64,000 nucleotides of DNA from Scheffersomyces stipitis CBS 6054 (lineage: Eukaryota > Ascomycota > Pichiomycetes > Serinales > Debaryomycetaceae), in NCBI RefSeq assembly GCF_000209165.1, contig NC_009043.1:806001-870000 (forward strand), in the 5' to 3' direction. A model generated the notes under the pieces. The model ran no database searches. It was not told the DNA's origin and worked only from the letters and a program-made list of their open reading frames with translations. This document shows positions 1 through 10,112 of the stretch, piece after piece. Positions within the stretch are counted from its first letter, which is position 1. Each line of letters begins with the position of its first letter. The translations under genes and the position numbers were made by a program.

Positions 1-446
1 AGTTGCAATTTTTCAGGAGAAGTGTCATCTGGGAGGCATATGTGAGCATCATATCCGAGAGCGTTGGCGAGTACAGCGAAGGAGATGCCAGTGGAACCAG
101 AAGTACCTTCAAAGATAACGTCCCCGGAGTGTGGGCGAAGGTGTCCGAGTTTTTCGTTGGCCCGGATGATAGCCAAAGCGACACGATCTTTGGCGGAGCC
201 AGCAGGATTAGCGAGTTCGAGCTTCGCGTAGATTTTGCAGCCGGTTAGTTTAGAAAGAGACTTGATTTCTATGAGCGGAGTGTTTCCTATGAGGGACTCT
301 ACTCCTCTTGAGCGAGGAGGGAGAGATGTAAGTTTTGTTGAAGAATTGTTCGATTGCGAGAGCTGGCGATGGAGTTCACGTAGAATTATAAGCGCTGAAA
401 CTATAGAAGCTGATGACTGAAGTATAATTTTCCAGTTGAAACTCAT
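1..446 (-). CDS. MCY1: Cysteine synthase-like PLP enzyme, 5' part only (runs off the left edge)
   Basis: Reading the minus strand from the ATG at 446 gives 148 residues before the window ends. Residues about 7-22 are a hydrophobic segment, then a short Ser/Asn-rich linker, then the fold-type II PLP core. The core shows LIGNTPL at about 52-58, SAKDR with the likely PLP-binding Lys86, and the substrate loop GTSGSTGIS at about 114-122. Family knowledge: this SGSTG loop and a membrane-anchored N-terminus are features of fungal Mcy1 (S. cerevisiae YGR012W), a cysteine synthase-like protein of the mitochondrial outer membrane, rather than of soluble CysK. The reaction expected for the family is O-acetylserine (or a related substrate) plus sulfide to cysteine; activity in yeasts is not certain. 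The gene is divergent to the regulator starting at 2599. The family is clear; the exact orthologue is likely. Confidence 0.85.
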   Translation of the reverse strand, partial: MSFNWKIILQSSASIVSALIILRELHRQLSQSNNSSTKLTSLPPRSRGVESLIGNTPLIEIKSLSKLTGCKIYAKLELANPAGSAKDRVALAIIRANEKLGHLRPHSGDVIFEGTSGSTGISFAVLANALGYDAHICLPDDTSPEKLQ

Positions 447-2598
447 CTTCAGGAATCACTCTATATTTTTGCTATTAATTTTGTTGTAGAAAGCTTACAG
501 CCTTGAAATTGAAATCAAGGTGTTGTAGAATCGAATAACTTGAGTTGGTGAAAAGTTTCTGTGCAGGAGACTTAATTGTGGAGATGAGATAGACAGTAGG
601 AATGGAGAACTAGCTAGAGGAGAAACAGGTAGAACTACGCAGAAAGAATTGGGTATCAAGCTGTGTTGCTTCATGTATGAGGGAAATGGATGGTCGGCAA
701 TTTCAATAGTTTCGCAGCTATTATTTGCATTTTGGCCGGGTAAACGGTTGTTACCTTGCTTTCATTTTGTCCGCAATTAAAGACTGCGATTTGCAATCGA
801 TTCCCGAAAAGTATCAAATTAGAAGATATTCGTAGACACAGGTGACACTATTTCGATTCAAATGCTCTTAACCTGATTCCTGTTGGAGTTAAAACGTAAA
901 GCAGACTCATATTTGAATCTGAAAAATCTCCCGATTTGACAAACTGGTTTGTGACACCTCCAAACTTGGGCGACACAAAGCAGCGCCAGATGCCAAATTC
1001 AGTGGAGCAATGATTCAGAATCAAGACGTCGCTTCTGTGCAGCGTTCTTTCTTCTCCAGAGAGGGGAAGATAGCTATCGTGTAGGTATCGTGTACAACTC
1101 TAGCTGCTCTCGGCGAAATGGAACTTGTCTCCTCCGTTGGGAGATAGACAATCGGCCGCAGAAATCAAAATGTTGGCGTAGGGTGGGCAGGTTCTTTTTG
1201 GGCATTTGAGGAGATTCTCCTTGTTTTACAAGTGTATGTATCTAAAAGTAACGGAGTTCAACTGCCAAACGGTCTCGGAGGTATTGCGGAGTGCCGGTCG
1301 TATGGAGAAAAGACTATTAGCGCCGGATATAGCTGGCGCTTAAGGTAGTGCGATTTGCGACATACTTTCAGAGCGCAACACGTAGGACTAAAATGCAGAA
1401 ACTTCGGAGCGTTGGTTGTGGCCCATGAAGTATAGGAAGATTATGTAGAAGTGTTGGTAGCTATAGCGTTGAAATAATGTATGGCGGTTGACTGGTGGCT
1501 TGATGATGTTAAATGAGATTGCGACTGGGACTGAGTTAATTAATTATTATTGAAATTTAGGAAGGTAATCTTAACGTCGATGCTAAAAAATAAACCAACT
1601 TTCGCTAATTTTGCATGTCTGCTACTGTAGAAAAGGTTGGGGAAATTAGGAATTATAGAAAAGGGGTGCAGAACACACGGAGAAGGATTCAATATAAGCT
1701 ATTCAGATTCGAGAGATAGCTCACGACTAGAGATAGCTCATGAATAGAGATAGCTCATGATTAGTAATAGCCGTTGGTATTATTTGGCCGGGATTGTGGG
1801 GCAGTTGAATAGAAAAATATACTATATAGACAGCCGCCATAATGTAGAATCTTCTGGCACTCCGGGATTCACGGTGAAGCAAAACGTCGAAGACTTAAAA
1901 GTTGTACTGACTTGGGACCTTCCAGACATGGACCTACCTCTAATCCATAACCAATTATGATTTATATGATCCATACACCAACGTGTATGTGTCTACATGT
2001 ATCGATAGTGTGAATTTTCATATTATCTGTAAAATACAATTAAATTGATCTCTTGTTCAATAATAAACGGCAATCAATATACCATATATATATTGGCATA
2101 CATCCGTAGGAAATTTCTAATCCTTTTGTTCAACTCGTCAGCCCATCCTCGTTCTAGCCACTGTAACCTGAGAGTTGCAACATCCTCCGCCCGCATTGTT
2201 CGTTCTGCAGTGTCCCACAAAATTTTTATGCGATAGGTAGTGGAAAAGTCTTGAGTTACAAAAAAAAGATCACTACTTAAGAATTCAATCGCACTCTACT
2301 CACCACTTGACTCAAGACTATTTTGGAATTCTTCTATTGTCTTTTATAGTGTGATAATCCGCTCTTTTTCAGTTTTCTCTTATCATCTCTTTTCTGATTA
2401 CGAATCAGTCATCAGCTGACAGCTCCCAAGTGTAGTGAAACGTGTTGGAAGCCCCACCACAAGCCGAGTGTAATTTCCAGGCAATACATTTCACTTCCTC
2501 TCTGAAAAACTGAGACTTCGCCAATTAACCCGTTTCTGAAATACATAGCAATTTCAGACTAATTTCCCAGCACATCATTTCAGCTGTAGCTGTCCACC
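447..2598. other. Long divergent intergenic region
   Basis: About 2.15 kb separates the ATG of the MCY1-like gene (minus strand) from that of the Zn2Cys6 regulator (plus strand). Only short ORFs without codon bias or recognisable motifs occur here. I found no tRNA A/B boxes. The one clear structure is a 3 x 17-bp tandem repeat at 1712-1762. The stretch just before 2599 is pyrimidine-rich and probably holds the regulator's promoter and 5' UTR. A promoter this long is common for yeast transcription factor genes. Confidence 0.6.
1712..1762. repeat. 3 x 17-bp tandem repeat
   Basis: Three adjacent 17-bp units at 1712-1728, 1729-1745 and 1746-1762 share the core agagatagctca and differ only in the last five bases. 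They lie in the noncoding region between two divergent genes. The core contains GATAG, so a GATA-factor site is possible but unproven. Confidence 0.85.
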
Positions 2599-5541
2599 AT
2601 GTCACCCAAAGTCAAGTCCGAAGCCATTACCGACGAGCAGGACTCGGCAGTTACTGCTCGCATTTCTTCGGTATCGATGCTGACTACAAACTCGTCAGAA
2701 GGGTCGAGAAAATCCACCACGGGCAAAAACGGGAACGGCTTAACCAAACAAGAGTCGGCAGATGAAATAGATGAAGATGAAGTCGAAAACGAACAGGACC
2801 AGGACAACGATATCGAGAACGATACTGAAAATGTTGCTGCCCCGGGTCCAGGCTCTGAAGCTAACATTAATGAAGACTCCGATTCCAAGTCTGGAAAGAA
2901 AAAACAAAAACCTCTTGAAAAGCCTAAGGCCTTCACCATCAAGTACAAAAGACCCAGAGGAAGCAGAGCATGTACAGTTTGTCGTTCAAGAAAAGTCAGA
3001 TGCGATGCGGAAATACATATCCCATGTACCAACTGTATCACCTTTGGGTGTGACTGTGTGCTACCAGAAGTGAAAAAGAGAGGTAACTCATCGCAGGACT
3101 CCAAACCCAAACGAAGACAGACCGTGTCAATTTCTAGCAAAGATAAGATTACTGTAAATGACGAACACGACCACTCTTCTGCTAGCGACATCAACAACGG
3201 GTCGAATAGCCAACCTTCGGCTTCATTAGAAAAGCCATCTGACACTTCATCTTCTGCAACTTCTGGAGCTTCGTCAAACGAACCGATTCTAAACATCTCC
3301 AGCGTCAGCATTCCTCCGTCGTTAACGTCAACCTATAAGACACGTCCATCTATACATAAGCGAGAGCTTGTCAGTTCCAATAACCGTGCTGCCTTGACCT
3401 TTTTGGGCTCATCCTCTGTTGGAGTCGTCGTCCAGAGGGTTGGGGAAAATCATGTCCAGTTGACCTCTGACATTTATGACTTCACAGACAATTCCATGGA
3501 TGCAGTAGAATTGGAAATCCTTAAGTTGAGAGGTGCTTTCTTATTGCCTTCTTTTGAATTGCAGCTTGACTTGATCAACTCGTATTTTGAACATGTCCAT
3601 CCGTTGATGCCAGTGCTCAACAGGACACAGTTCATGTACAAGTTCAATGATCCCAACGATAATCCCTCGCTAATGTTGCTTCAGGCGGTGTTACTTTGTG
3701 GCTGTAGGGTTTCCCGTAATCCCCTTCTTTTTGACTCCAAAGGGTCCAGCGACCTTGCAGCTTTGACATTTTTTAGAAGAGCTAAATCATTATATGAAGC
3801 AAATTACGAAAGCGATCCAGTTTCGGTCGTTCAAACCTTGATCTTGATTGGTTCGTACTGGGAAGGACCAGAAGATGTCACGAAGAACTCGTTCTACTGG
3901 ACCCGTGTAGCTGTGGGTTTGGCACAAGGTTTTGGTTTCCAGAGAGATGTTAACAACTCGAAGAACTTGACCACTTCTGAAAAGAAAATATGGAGGAGGA
4001 TTTGGTGGTGTCTTTTCGAAAAGGATCGTAATGTGGCAATTGCTTTTGGACGACCTTCTGTTATTGATTTGAATGATTGTGATGTGCCTATGCTTACTCT
4101 TGATGATTTCAACGAAGACGACCCTGAATTAGAAATTAAGTCGCCATATCCTGTAAATGAGACCGAAGCACTTTATTTTATTCACTTGGTTAAACTTGCG
4201 GAAATCACCGGAATCATCATTAGGCACCAGTACAGTGTCAAGTCGGAACAATTGAAGAGAAAGAATAAGTTCTCCATCATCCAACACTGTGACATGTTGA
4301 TGGGTATATGGTTCACCAACTTACCTCCCCAGTTGGTTTTCTCCTTGACAGATCAGTCTACTCAGAACTTCTACTCTTGTTTGTTGAACGCGCAGTATTA
4401 CAACAGATTATATCTTATTCATCGTTCCAACTTGATACGAATGGCCAAATCTTCGTCTACTGACCCCAACAACTATAAATATCCATCTTGGGGTATTTCT
4501 TTCCAGTCTGCCAGAATGATTTCCATCATCTCCAAGATTCTTCTTGACGGCGATCAGATAAAGTACTGTCCAGTAATGTATGTGTACATTGCTTTCAGTG
4601 CGTTGGTGATGTTGATCTACCATGTTGACTCTTCCAATAGTGTTATTGCCTCTACTGCTTCTGATTCGTTGTTTGTTTCCAGAGCTGTTCTTCGTGAATT
4701 AGCAGGTTACTGGCCCGTTGCTGGCGTCTTGATGAAGTTCTTTGACAAGTATGCCAACGACAAGATCAAAAGAGCTAAGGTTATTGAAAATGGAACTAGA
4801 ATAGCTGAGTTCCAGGAATTGCATGCGAATCAGAACGACCAAAAAAATGGTAAGGGTTACTTTGAACACGTATCGAATAATAACGCAGCAATTAAGAAGG
4901 AAGGTCCTTATCTTACAGGAAACTCTCCTTCAGGAGTTTCTGCTACTTCAGGGGTCTCACCCGGAGGAGAAATCTATAACGATTATCAAAAAGCACAGTA
5001 TGTTGGGCAACAGAACGATTCCCGAGTTTCTCATGCACAGCCTGTTCCACAGAAGAATCCAAACATTGACGAATTGGTTCAACAGTACAAGCAGAAAGAT
5101 ACCTCGGCCCAGAAGCTTCAAAAAGACAAAACGGTTGATACATCGCCTGCTTCATCTACGCAGTCGTTTCCAAATATATCATTAGTTACTGAAAAATTGC
5201 CAGCCAACCACAATTTTTTTGAGAACTTCGAGCCCACTCAGTTGTTCCCTGATATTAGATATAGTTACCCACCTACTCGCGTTCATTCCCCTAGTGCTGA
5301 AGCATCTGCAGAGCCTATTGGTAGCAACGTCTATGCCAGTAGTGGTGGAATAGACGTGAGACATCGCCCTACTAATGATGGGTCTGACGTTGTTGATGAA
5401 GCTTATCCTTCGACTACCCCAGGAGCTTCCTCGTACACTAATTTTATCGATAGCTCGTTCATCAACATGAACTTGCAATCAGGTATTGAAAACAGCTCTT
5501 TGACAGACGACATAGCATCTTTGTTCAACTTGAAGTACTAA
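2599..5541 (+). CDS. CTF1: Zn(II)2Cys6 transcription factor, CTF1/FarA-like
   Basis: A 980-residue protein. The N-terminus is acidic and low-complexity. A zinc cluster follows with ligands C125, C128, C135, C143, C146 and C153 and basic residues on both sides. From about residue 320 to 560 comes a fungal-specific transcription factor (middle homology) domain, including a conserved GRP...DCDVPMLT..DF stretch. The tail is long and Ser/Asn/Gln-rich. Family knowledge: this zinc cluster and the DCDVPMLT segment resemble the cutinase factor CTF1-beta / FarA / Candida Ctf1 group, which activates fatty-acid beta-oxidation and glyoxylate genes. That target set is inference here. The ATG at 2599 sits in a good context (ACC before it) and leaves the whole domain intact. 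Convergent with the gene ending at 5709. Zinc-cluster class is near certain; the CTF1 assignment is moderate. Confidence 0.8.
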   Translation: MSPKVKSEAITDEQDSAVTARISSVSMLTTNSSEGSRKSTTGKNGNGLTKQESADEIDEDEVENEQDQDNDIENDTENVAAPGPGSEANINEDSDSKSGKKKQKPLEKPKAFTIKYKRPRGSRACTVCRSRKVRCDAEIHIPCTNCITFGCDCVLPEVKKRGNSSQDSKPKRRQTVSISSKDKITVNDEHDHSSASDINNGSNSQPSASLEKPSDTSSSATSGASSNEPILNISSVSIPPSLTSTYKTRPSIHKRELVSSNNRAALTFLGSSSVGVVVQRVGENHVQLTSDIYDFTDNSMDAVELEILKLRGAFLLPSFELQLDLINSYFEHVHPLMPVLNRTQFMYKFNDPNDNPSLMLLQAVLLCGCRVSRNPLLFDSKGSSDLAALTFFRRAKSLYEANYESDPVSVVQTLILIGSYWEGPEDVTKNSFYWTRVAVGLAQGFGFQRDVNNSKNLTTSEKKIWRRIWWCLFEKDRNVAIAFGRPSVIDLNDCDVPMLTLDDFNEDDPELEIKSPYPVNETEALYFIHLVKLAEITGIIIRHQYSVKSEQLKRKNKFSIIQHCDMLMGIWFTNLPPQLVFSLTDQSTQNFYSCLLNAQYYNRLYLIHRSNLIRMAKSSSTDPNNYKYPSWGISFQSARMISIISKILLDGDQIKYCPVMYVYIAFSALVMLIYHVDSSNSVIASTASDSLFVSRAVLRELAGYWPVAGVLMKFFDKYANDKIKRAKVIENGTRIAEFQELHANQNDQKNGKGYFEHVSNNNAAIKKEGPYLTGNSPSGVSATSGVSPGGEIYNDYQKAQYVGQQNDSRVSHAQPVPQKNPNIDELVQQYKQKDTSAQKLQKDKTVDTSPASSTQSFPNISLVTEKLPANHNFFENFEPTQLFPDIRYSYPPTRVHSPSAEASAEPIGSNVYASSGGIDVRHRPTNDGSDVVDEAYPSTTPGASSYTNFIDSSFINMNLQSGIENSSLTDDIASLFNLKY

Positions 5542-5708
5542 CGATAGTGCTCAATATTGACTAGAATGCCGTTGAAGTCGATACCACTTCTCCAACACAT
5601 TTTGTTGGTATTTTGTAATAGTATAACTGTCCATACCATATATTTGTAATAAGTACAATGCAACATCTATTATATAAGTATGTAAGCTGATGTATCTATA
5701 GTATAAGT

Positions 5709-6869
5709 TCAGTTCCAGATTCCTTTCTTTTTATATTTCTTCGTGACCTTAACCTTCTTCAAGTTGTCAAGGATTTCGTCACGACGGAGCTTCTGACTGT
5801 AACCAATGTGATTTTGGACCACGGACTCATATATTTCGAAATCTTTGGTAAGCTGCAGAAGATGGTGAGACCACACAGAAGCCAAAATGATCAAGTCGTT
5901 ATAGTTTTCTTCAAATTGAGCCAACTTCTTGCTCAACACATCTTCATGCTGATTTTCTTCAAGAAATTGACGTGAAGAATTGTTCAAATTATCTGTTTCT
6001 ACCTTTGACAAGAAATCGCGGGTATTCGCTATCAATTCCAGCATACCATCGGGGCTGATGTGCAACGTCTCGAATTCGGGAATATTGAAACCTTCCCACG
6101 AAATATCCAGAGTAGAGATGGATTTACGACGTCCAGCGTTGACTTCTACTTTGAGAGTGTTACTATTACTATTGTGTTTGTTATTGTTCTGATTGTTGGC
6201 GTCAGAAGTTGAATTTGCTGGTGTAGCAAGCTCATCAAGGTTGATCGGTATTCCCAACGAGATCAATAAATTGTGACGTATCTTCAGCTTGACCCAATTG
6301 GGGGGACGTAAATGGGGCATTGTGGATAATTGAGAGAAGATTTGTGCAGAGCGTTCAGAGAGAAGATCATTTATGGTAGAAGTTGTCTGATGATGACTTT
6401 CTTTAGTATCTGGAAACACTTGATTTAGTACACTTGAGAGTTTCGATGTGAAAGCTTGCTTATCTTCAAAATCATCTTCGCGGAACTGAACAAAACTCTT
6501 TTCTGTATATTCTGTTGAGATTTGCGTAGACTGTGGTGACGTCTCGTTGGTTGGTAGGTTGATGTCGCTGTCTTCATTGGTTTGGAAATCTTCAAACGAA
6601 GCTTCGTCAAAAGAGCCGAAATCGCTGTCTGACTCAAGATCTTCATATTCTACTTTTTTTAGTTCTATTTCATCTTGATTTTGTTGCTGCTCTTCTTCTT
6701 GGTGTTCTATAGGTTGTTCTGCTTGATCTTGTATACGTTGCTCTGTTTGTTCCGTTCGTTCGGATTGTTCAGAGTCAATGTCAACATTTTCTTCTAAATT
6801 TTCTCTGCCTTCTTCATGTTCTATGCTTTCTGGGGTCTCTTCTACACTTTCGAATTCGTCATTGCTCAT
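5709..6869 (-). CDS. LAA2: Acidic protein resembling AP-1 cofactor Laa2 (DUF5102 type)
   Basis: The reading frame is open upstream to 6944, but the better start is the ATG at 6869 (MSNDEFES), giving 386 residues. The N-terminal third is strongly acidic and Glu/Gln-rich. It includes the motif DFGSFDEASFEDF near residues 78-92, an FGxF-type peptide of the kind bound by the gamma-ear of clathrin adaptor AP-1. The C-terminal part is helical and ends in a Lys-rich tail. Family knowledge: yeast Laa2 (YBL010C) carries such a motif and links Laa1 to AP-1 at the trans-Golgi network. The overall layout fits, but sequence identity cannot be measured here. Divergent from PTH1, with 178 bp between the start codons. 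Confidence 0.55.
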   Translation of the reverse strand: MSNDEFESVEETPESIEHEEGRENLEENVDIDSEQSERTEQTEQRIQDQAEQPIEHQEEEQQQNQDEIELKKVEYEDLESDSDFGSFDEASFEDFQTNEDSDINLPTNETSPQSTQISTEYTEKSFVQFREDDFEDKQAFTSKLSSVLNQVFPDTKESHHQTTSTINDLLSERSAQIFSQLSTMPHLRPPNWVKLKIRHNLLISLGIPINLDELATPANSTSDANNQNNNKHNSNSNTLKVEVNAGRRKSISTLDISWEGFNIPEFETLHISPDGMLELIANTRDFLSKVETDNLNNSSRQFLEENQHEDVLSKKLAQFEENYNDLIILASVWSHHLLQLTKDFEIYESVVQNHIGYSQKLRRDEILDNLKKVKVTKKYKKKGIWN

Positions 6870-7047
6870 ATTGCTGTTGTAGCGAGAAAGAATATATGGT
6901 GTAGTAAATGAATATAAAATATGTATATATTTCATTAGTCGCACAGAAATTACTCAGACATTCTCTTTTCTGGAATAGCTAATTAGACAAATAGGAATTT
7001 CAGATTTACCTACAAGTTATATAGAAATAGGAATAGTAGCTTGGATA

Positions 7048-7647
7048 ATGCAGTTGGTTTTCTTCTCTGTGGGGAATCCCGGAGCCATGAATAGACACTC
7101 CACTGGGCATTTCATCTTGAAACATCTAGTGGAGTACTTTAGTGCTAAACAGCTTGTGCGAAGAGGAGATTATTCCGTAACAAGAACTAATGACTACAGT
7201 GTCGTTTTGGTTAAATCCAATACGTATATGAACGAGTCTGGGCGAGGTTTTCGACAATTTGTAGACAACGAGGACTTTCAGCCCAGTCAGAGTATTGTCG
7301 TGATTCTCTACGATGACTTTGATAATAAGTTGGGAAAAGTAAAGCTATCTGAGTTGAAGAAGAACGAATCGCATAATGGTATTGGAGATATACTGCGAGC
7401 TCTTCATGGGATAAAGTCAGACGTCAAAATATACAAGTTGGGAATCGGAATAGGACCCAAACCTTCTAAAGCCAGTGGTGCTATCGTCAGTAATTGGGTC
7501 CTATCTAAGTTTACCGATGAAGAGTTAACCATTCTACGGGAAACTAGTTTTAATTTGGTAACCAAGTATGTGGATGAGATCTACGAGAATAACGCAGTAG
7601 GAGACTGTAACTTGTTGAATCAGAAGATTGCACAAGCATTACCGTAG
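7048..7647 (+). CDS. PTH1: Peptidyl-tRNA hydrolase (bacterial Pth type, mitochondrial)
   Basis: A 199-residue single-domain protein. It has the Pth hallmarks in order: GNPG at 9-12, NRHSTGH with the likely catalytic His17, TYMNESG (the tRNA/peptide-binding Asn), the acidic YDDFD and SHNGIGD. Pth cleaves the ester bond between peptide and tRNA in dropped-off peptidyl-tRNAs and so recycles tRNA; yeast Pth1 acts in mitochondria. Length matches the family. The start at 7048 leaves almost no presequence, so import may rely on internal signals, as in other yeast Pth1 proteins. Divergent from the LAA2-like gene and convergent with the lipase ending at 7791. Confidence 0.92.
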   Translation: MQLVFFSVGNPGAMNRHSTGHFILKHLVEYFSAKQLVRRGDYSVTRTNDYSVVLVKSNTYMNESGRGFRQFVDNEDFQPSQSIVVILYDDFDNKLGKVKLSELKKNESHNGIGDILRALHGIKSDVKIYKLGIGIGPKPSKASGAIVSNWVLSKFTDEELTILRETSFNLVTKYVDEIYENNAVGDCNLLNQKIAQALP

Positions 7648-7790
7648 ACTAAATCTCAAGGACTTGGATACTCTTTCTGTCTCTCATAAAATAGACATCA
7701 TAGGATATACATAGAATTTTGCAATCAAATACTATTGTCATTATTCAGTACAATTCATTATAAAAGTGTCATTATTATAACTATTCTATT

Positions 7791-10112
7791 CTAGAAAACG
7801 GTGTTTCTCCTTGATTTTTTTTTAGGACTGCCATTTCCGAAAATGCTATCGAGGAAACTACTATCCTGATTCTGATCAGTGCTGCCACTGTCGCTATAAA
7901 CCTCGCTGGGACTAAGATCATATTCTTGTTCGTCCATCTTCTCGATTTCTTGAATCTCTTCTTCCGATACACTGAGACGTCTCTGGAACTCAATTTCATT
8001 GTCTGTTTCATCTCCTTCAAAATCGTCATACTCTTCATCATCATTATCATCTTCATACTCTGCATCGTGAACTTCGAAGTCGCTTCCCTTTTCAAGACCT
8101 TCAGAAGACGACCTAGTGATCTCATTTGATAACTTAGCAACAGCTCTACCTCTCTCTATGGCTCTCTCGATACTGTTTCTGTGCTTGATGAACAAAAGTC
8201 TTGGGAACATACTTCTTTGTCCCTTAATGATCATTTCCTCCAATTGCTCTTCAGTAGGATCGCTCAAGATATACCAGAAGTCCTTGATTCTGATTCTGGG
8301 CCAAACAGTTATGGCACCAGAAAAGGTCTGCAACCAGATATTCAGCCAGTCTTGTTCCATGACGTGAGGTAACAAATCCAATGATTTGATTATCTGGAGC
8401 CATTTCTTGATCTCAAGCTTGAGCACCTGTTCCAATGCAGCAGCAATGAAACCTCCTCTCAAAACAGCATAACGTTCGTTCTTTGTCTTTCGACGAGGAA
8501 TCGAAACAGGTCTTCCAACACTTCCTTTTGGTGCAAAGAAAAACAATGCAATATGGGGATTAACCTGGGAAACAATGGGGAAATTGACATTATAGTAGGT
8601 GTTGAGAGAGTCCACGGGAATATCAGTTCTCAACGAGCCATCTCTCCATTTGCTACCCAAGGAAAATGGCACAATTTCGTCGCTCTTGGGATTCTTGGTC
8701 ATCAAGACTACGGGGTTCAAGATACCTGGAACCGCAGAAGACGCTAACAACGACGACCAAATGATACAGTTTGGTGAAGTTATATTGTTGCAAAGAATTA
8801 CAGGTGAGTGAGGGTCGGCTGGGACAGTAGAGATATTCAACTTTCTACCAGTTCTTTTGTAGGCATCCTGGAAAGTCAAGGAACCTCTGGTGAAGAAACA
8901 TGACTTGCGGGCCCAAGTCACGGCATCGAATCTGGCTCCTGTCTTCCACCATCTGGGAATCCAGACATTCCAAGGATCTTCACATGCTGTGATCTTTCTA
9001 GCAAGCTGTGGAACGAGAAGCTCTCGTAACTCATCGTCAGTTCTACAACATGTCAACGCTGCTACCAATCCACCTCCTGAAGTTCCTGAGATAATCGAAG
9101 GAAGTAAATCGTTATCCAACATAGCTTTGACTATGCCAAAGTGTATATACGAAAAACACGCTCCCCCACTCAAACAGAGCGCAGACTTGCCATAGTTCTT
9201 CAGAACAATGCGGAAAAACTTGCGCTTTTGAGCGGTTGTAATATTGGGCGAATCGGTGACTTTGTTTATGCTATCTACCACTTCTTTATAGTACTGTTCT
9301 ACTAGGTCTTTGGAACCGTAGTATCGGTGAGAATATAACTGTTCGTTTTCAATACCGGCAAAGTTCTTCTTCAAGCACCCTTGGAGGAGAACTAATAAGT
9401 CTTCGTCGTTGTTTTCTTTCTTCAACGCCTTCATACGCAAAATGGATAGCTTAAGAGTTCTGTAGTCGTAGTATGAAAAACGAGGATTTATAGACCATTT
9501 GTCCAAGCCCAAGTACTTGTCCAACTCGACAGCGTTGTTTATCCATTCATCGTAGGTCCTTGAAGCTCTCAACTTGTCACGAAGCTTTTTACGGGCTCCG
9601 GTCCATGTGAAGAAGTACTCCAGAAGAGCTACGTACACTCGAATGCTGAGATACAATATGCAGAGGAAACCCATCCAGAGTCCTACAAAGAAGAGAATGG
9701 GCCAGCGGAGAAGGGTATATGACGCAGATGATCTGAACTCGTCTCGTAATTTAGAGATAGCTGACTTCAGACTGGTGCGGTGGTATTTCTTGTGGTTCAG
9801 AGTCGAATAGGTATCTCCAATACTGTTTGTTATGGGATACCAGTCACTTTTGGATGTGATCAAATCGGGTTTGATCTGGTTAAGTCTCGAAACCAACAGA
9901 TCGGCATCTAGATGGTTCTGATCGTATAGCTCCGAAAATTGAGGCACTTTCTCATCTGTTATCAGGGCTGTTCTCAGAATGCTATTTGCAGAACGCACGT
10001 TGGGAGTCATCTCGAGCAAATCCACCAGCTCTTCCCACACGAGAGCTTTGGCAAACGAATGGATATGGTCCTCGTTGATGTAATCTTTATCTAGCTCAGA
10101 TAGTACGGACAT
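7791..10112 (-). CDS. TGL4: Patatin-domain triacylglycerol lipase (Tgl4/Tgl5 family)
   Basis: A 773-residue protein. A hydrophobic stretch at about 136-170 is the membrane or lipid-droplet anchor region typical of the family. The patatin domain starts near 311 with the oxyanion loop SGGACF. The nucleophile elbow is GTSGG at 343-347 (Ser345), and the dyad Asp is in DGS (Asp491). The tail is acidic and Ser-rich, ending in a basic patch. Family knowledge: yeast Tgl3/4/5 hydrolyse stored triacylglycerol on lipid droplets, and Tgl4 is also activated by Cdk1. Most CTG-clade yeasts have one Tgl4/5-like protein, so the choice between TGL4 and TGL5 is nominal. The acidic tail may be a regulatory or phosphorylated region (inference). 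Confidence 0.9.
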   Translation of the reverse strand: MSVLSELDKDYINEDHIHSFAKALVWEELVDLLEMTPNVRSANSILRTALITDEKVPQFSELYDQNHLDADLLVSRLNQIKPDLITSKSDWYPITNSIGDTYSTLNHKKYHRTSLKSAISKLRDEFRSSASYTLLRWPILFFVGLWMGFLCILYLSIRVYVALLEYFFTWTGARKKLRDKLRASRTYDEWINNAVELDKYLGLDKWSINPRFSYYDYRTLKLSILRMKALKKENNDEDLLVLLQGCLKKNFAGIENEQLYSHRYYGSKDLVEQYYKEVVDSINKVTDSPNITTAQKRKFFRIVLKNYGKSALCLSGGACFSYIHFGIVKAMLDNDLLPSIISGTSGGGLVAALTCCRTDDELRELLVPQLARKITACEDPWNVWIPRWWKTGARFDAVTWARKSCFFTRGSLTFQDAYKRTGRKLNISTVPADPHSPVILCNNITSPNCIIWSSLLASSAVPGILNPVVLMTKNPKSDEIVPFSLGSKWRDGSLRTDIPVDSLNTYYNVNFPIVSQVNPHIALFFFAPKGSVGRPVSIPRRKTKNERYAVLRGGFIAAALEQVLKLEIKKWLQIIKSLDLLPHVMEQDWLNIWLQTFSGAITVWPRIRIKDFWYILSDPTEEQLEEMIIKGQRSMFPRLLFIKHRNSIERAIERGRAVAKLSNEITRSSSEGLEKGSDFEVHDAEYEDDNDDEEYDDFEGDETDNEIEFQRRLSVSEEEIQEIEKMDEQEYDLSPSEVYSDSGSTDQNQDSSFLDSIFGNGSPKKKSRRNTVF

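Noticed and set aside
2580..3311. 243-codon minus-strand ORF
   Set aside because: Lies wholly antisense to the zinc-cluster gene. It is Ser-rich from complementing low-complexity codons and has no domain.
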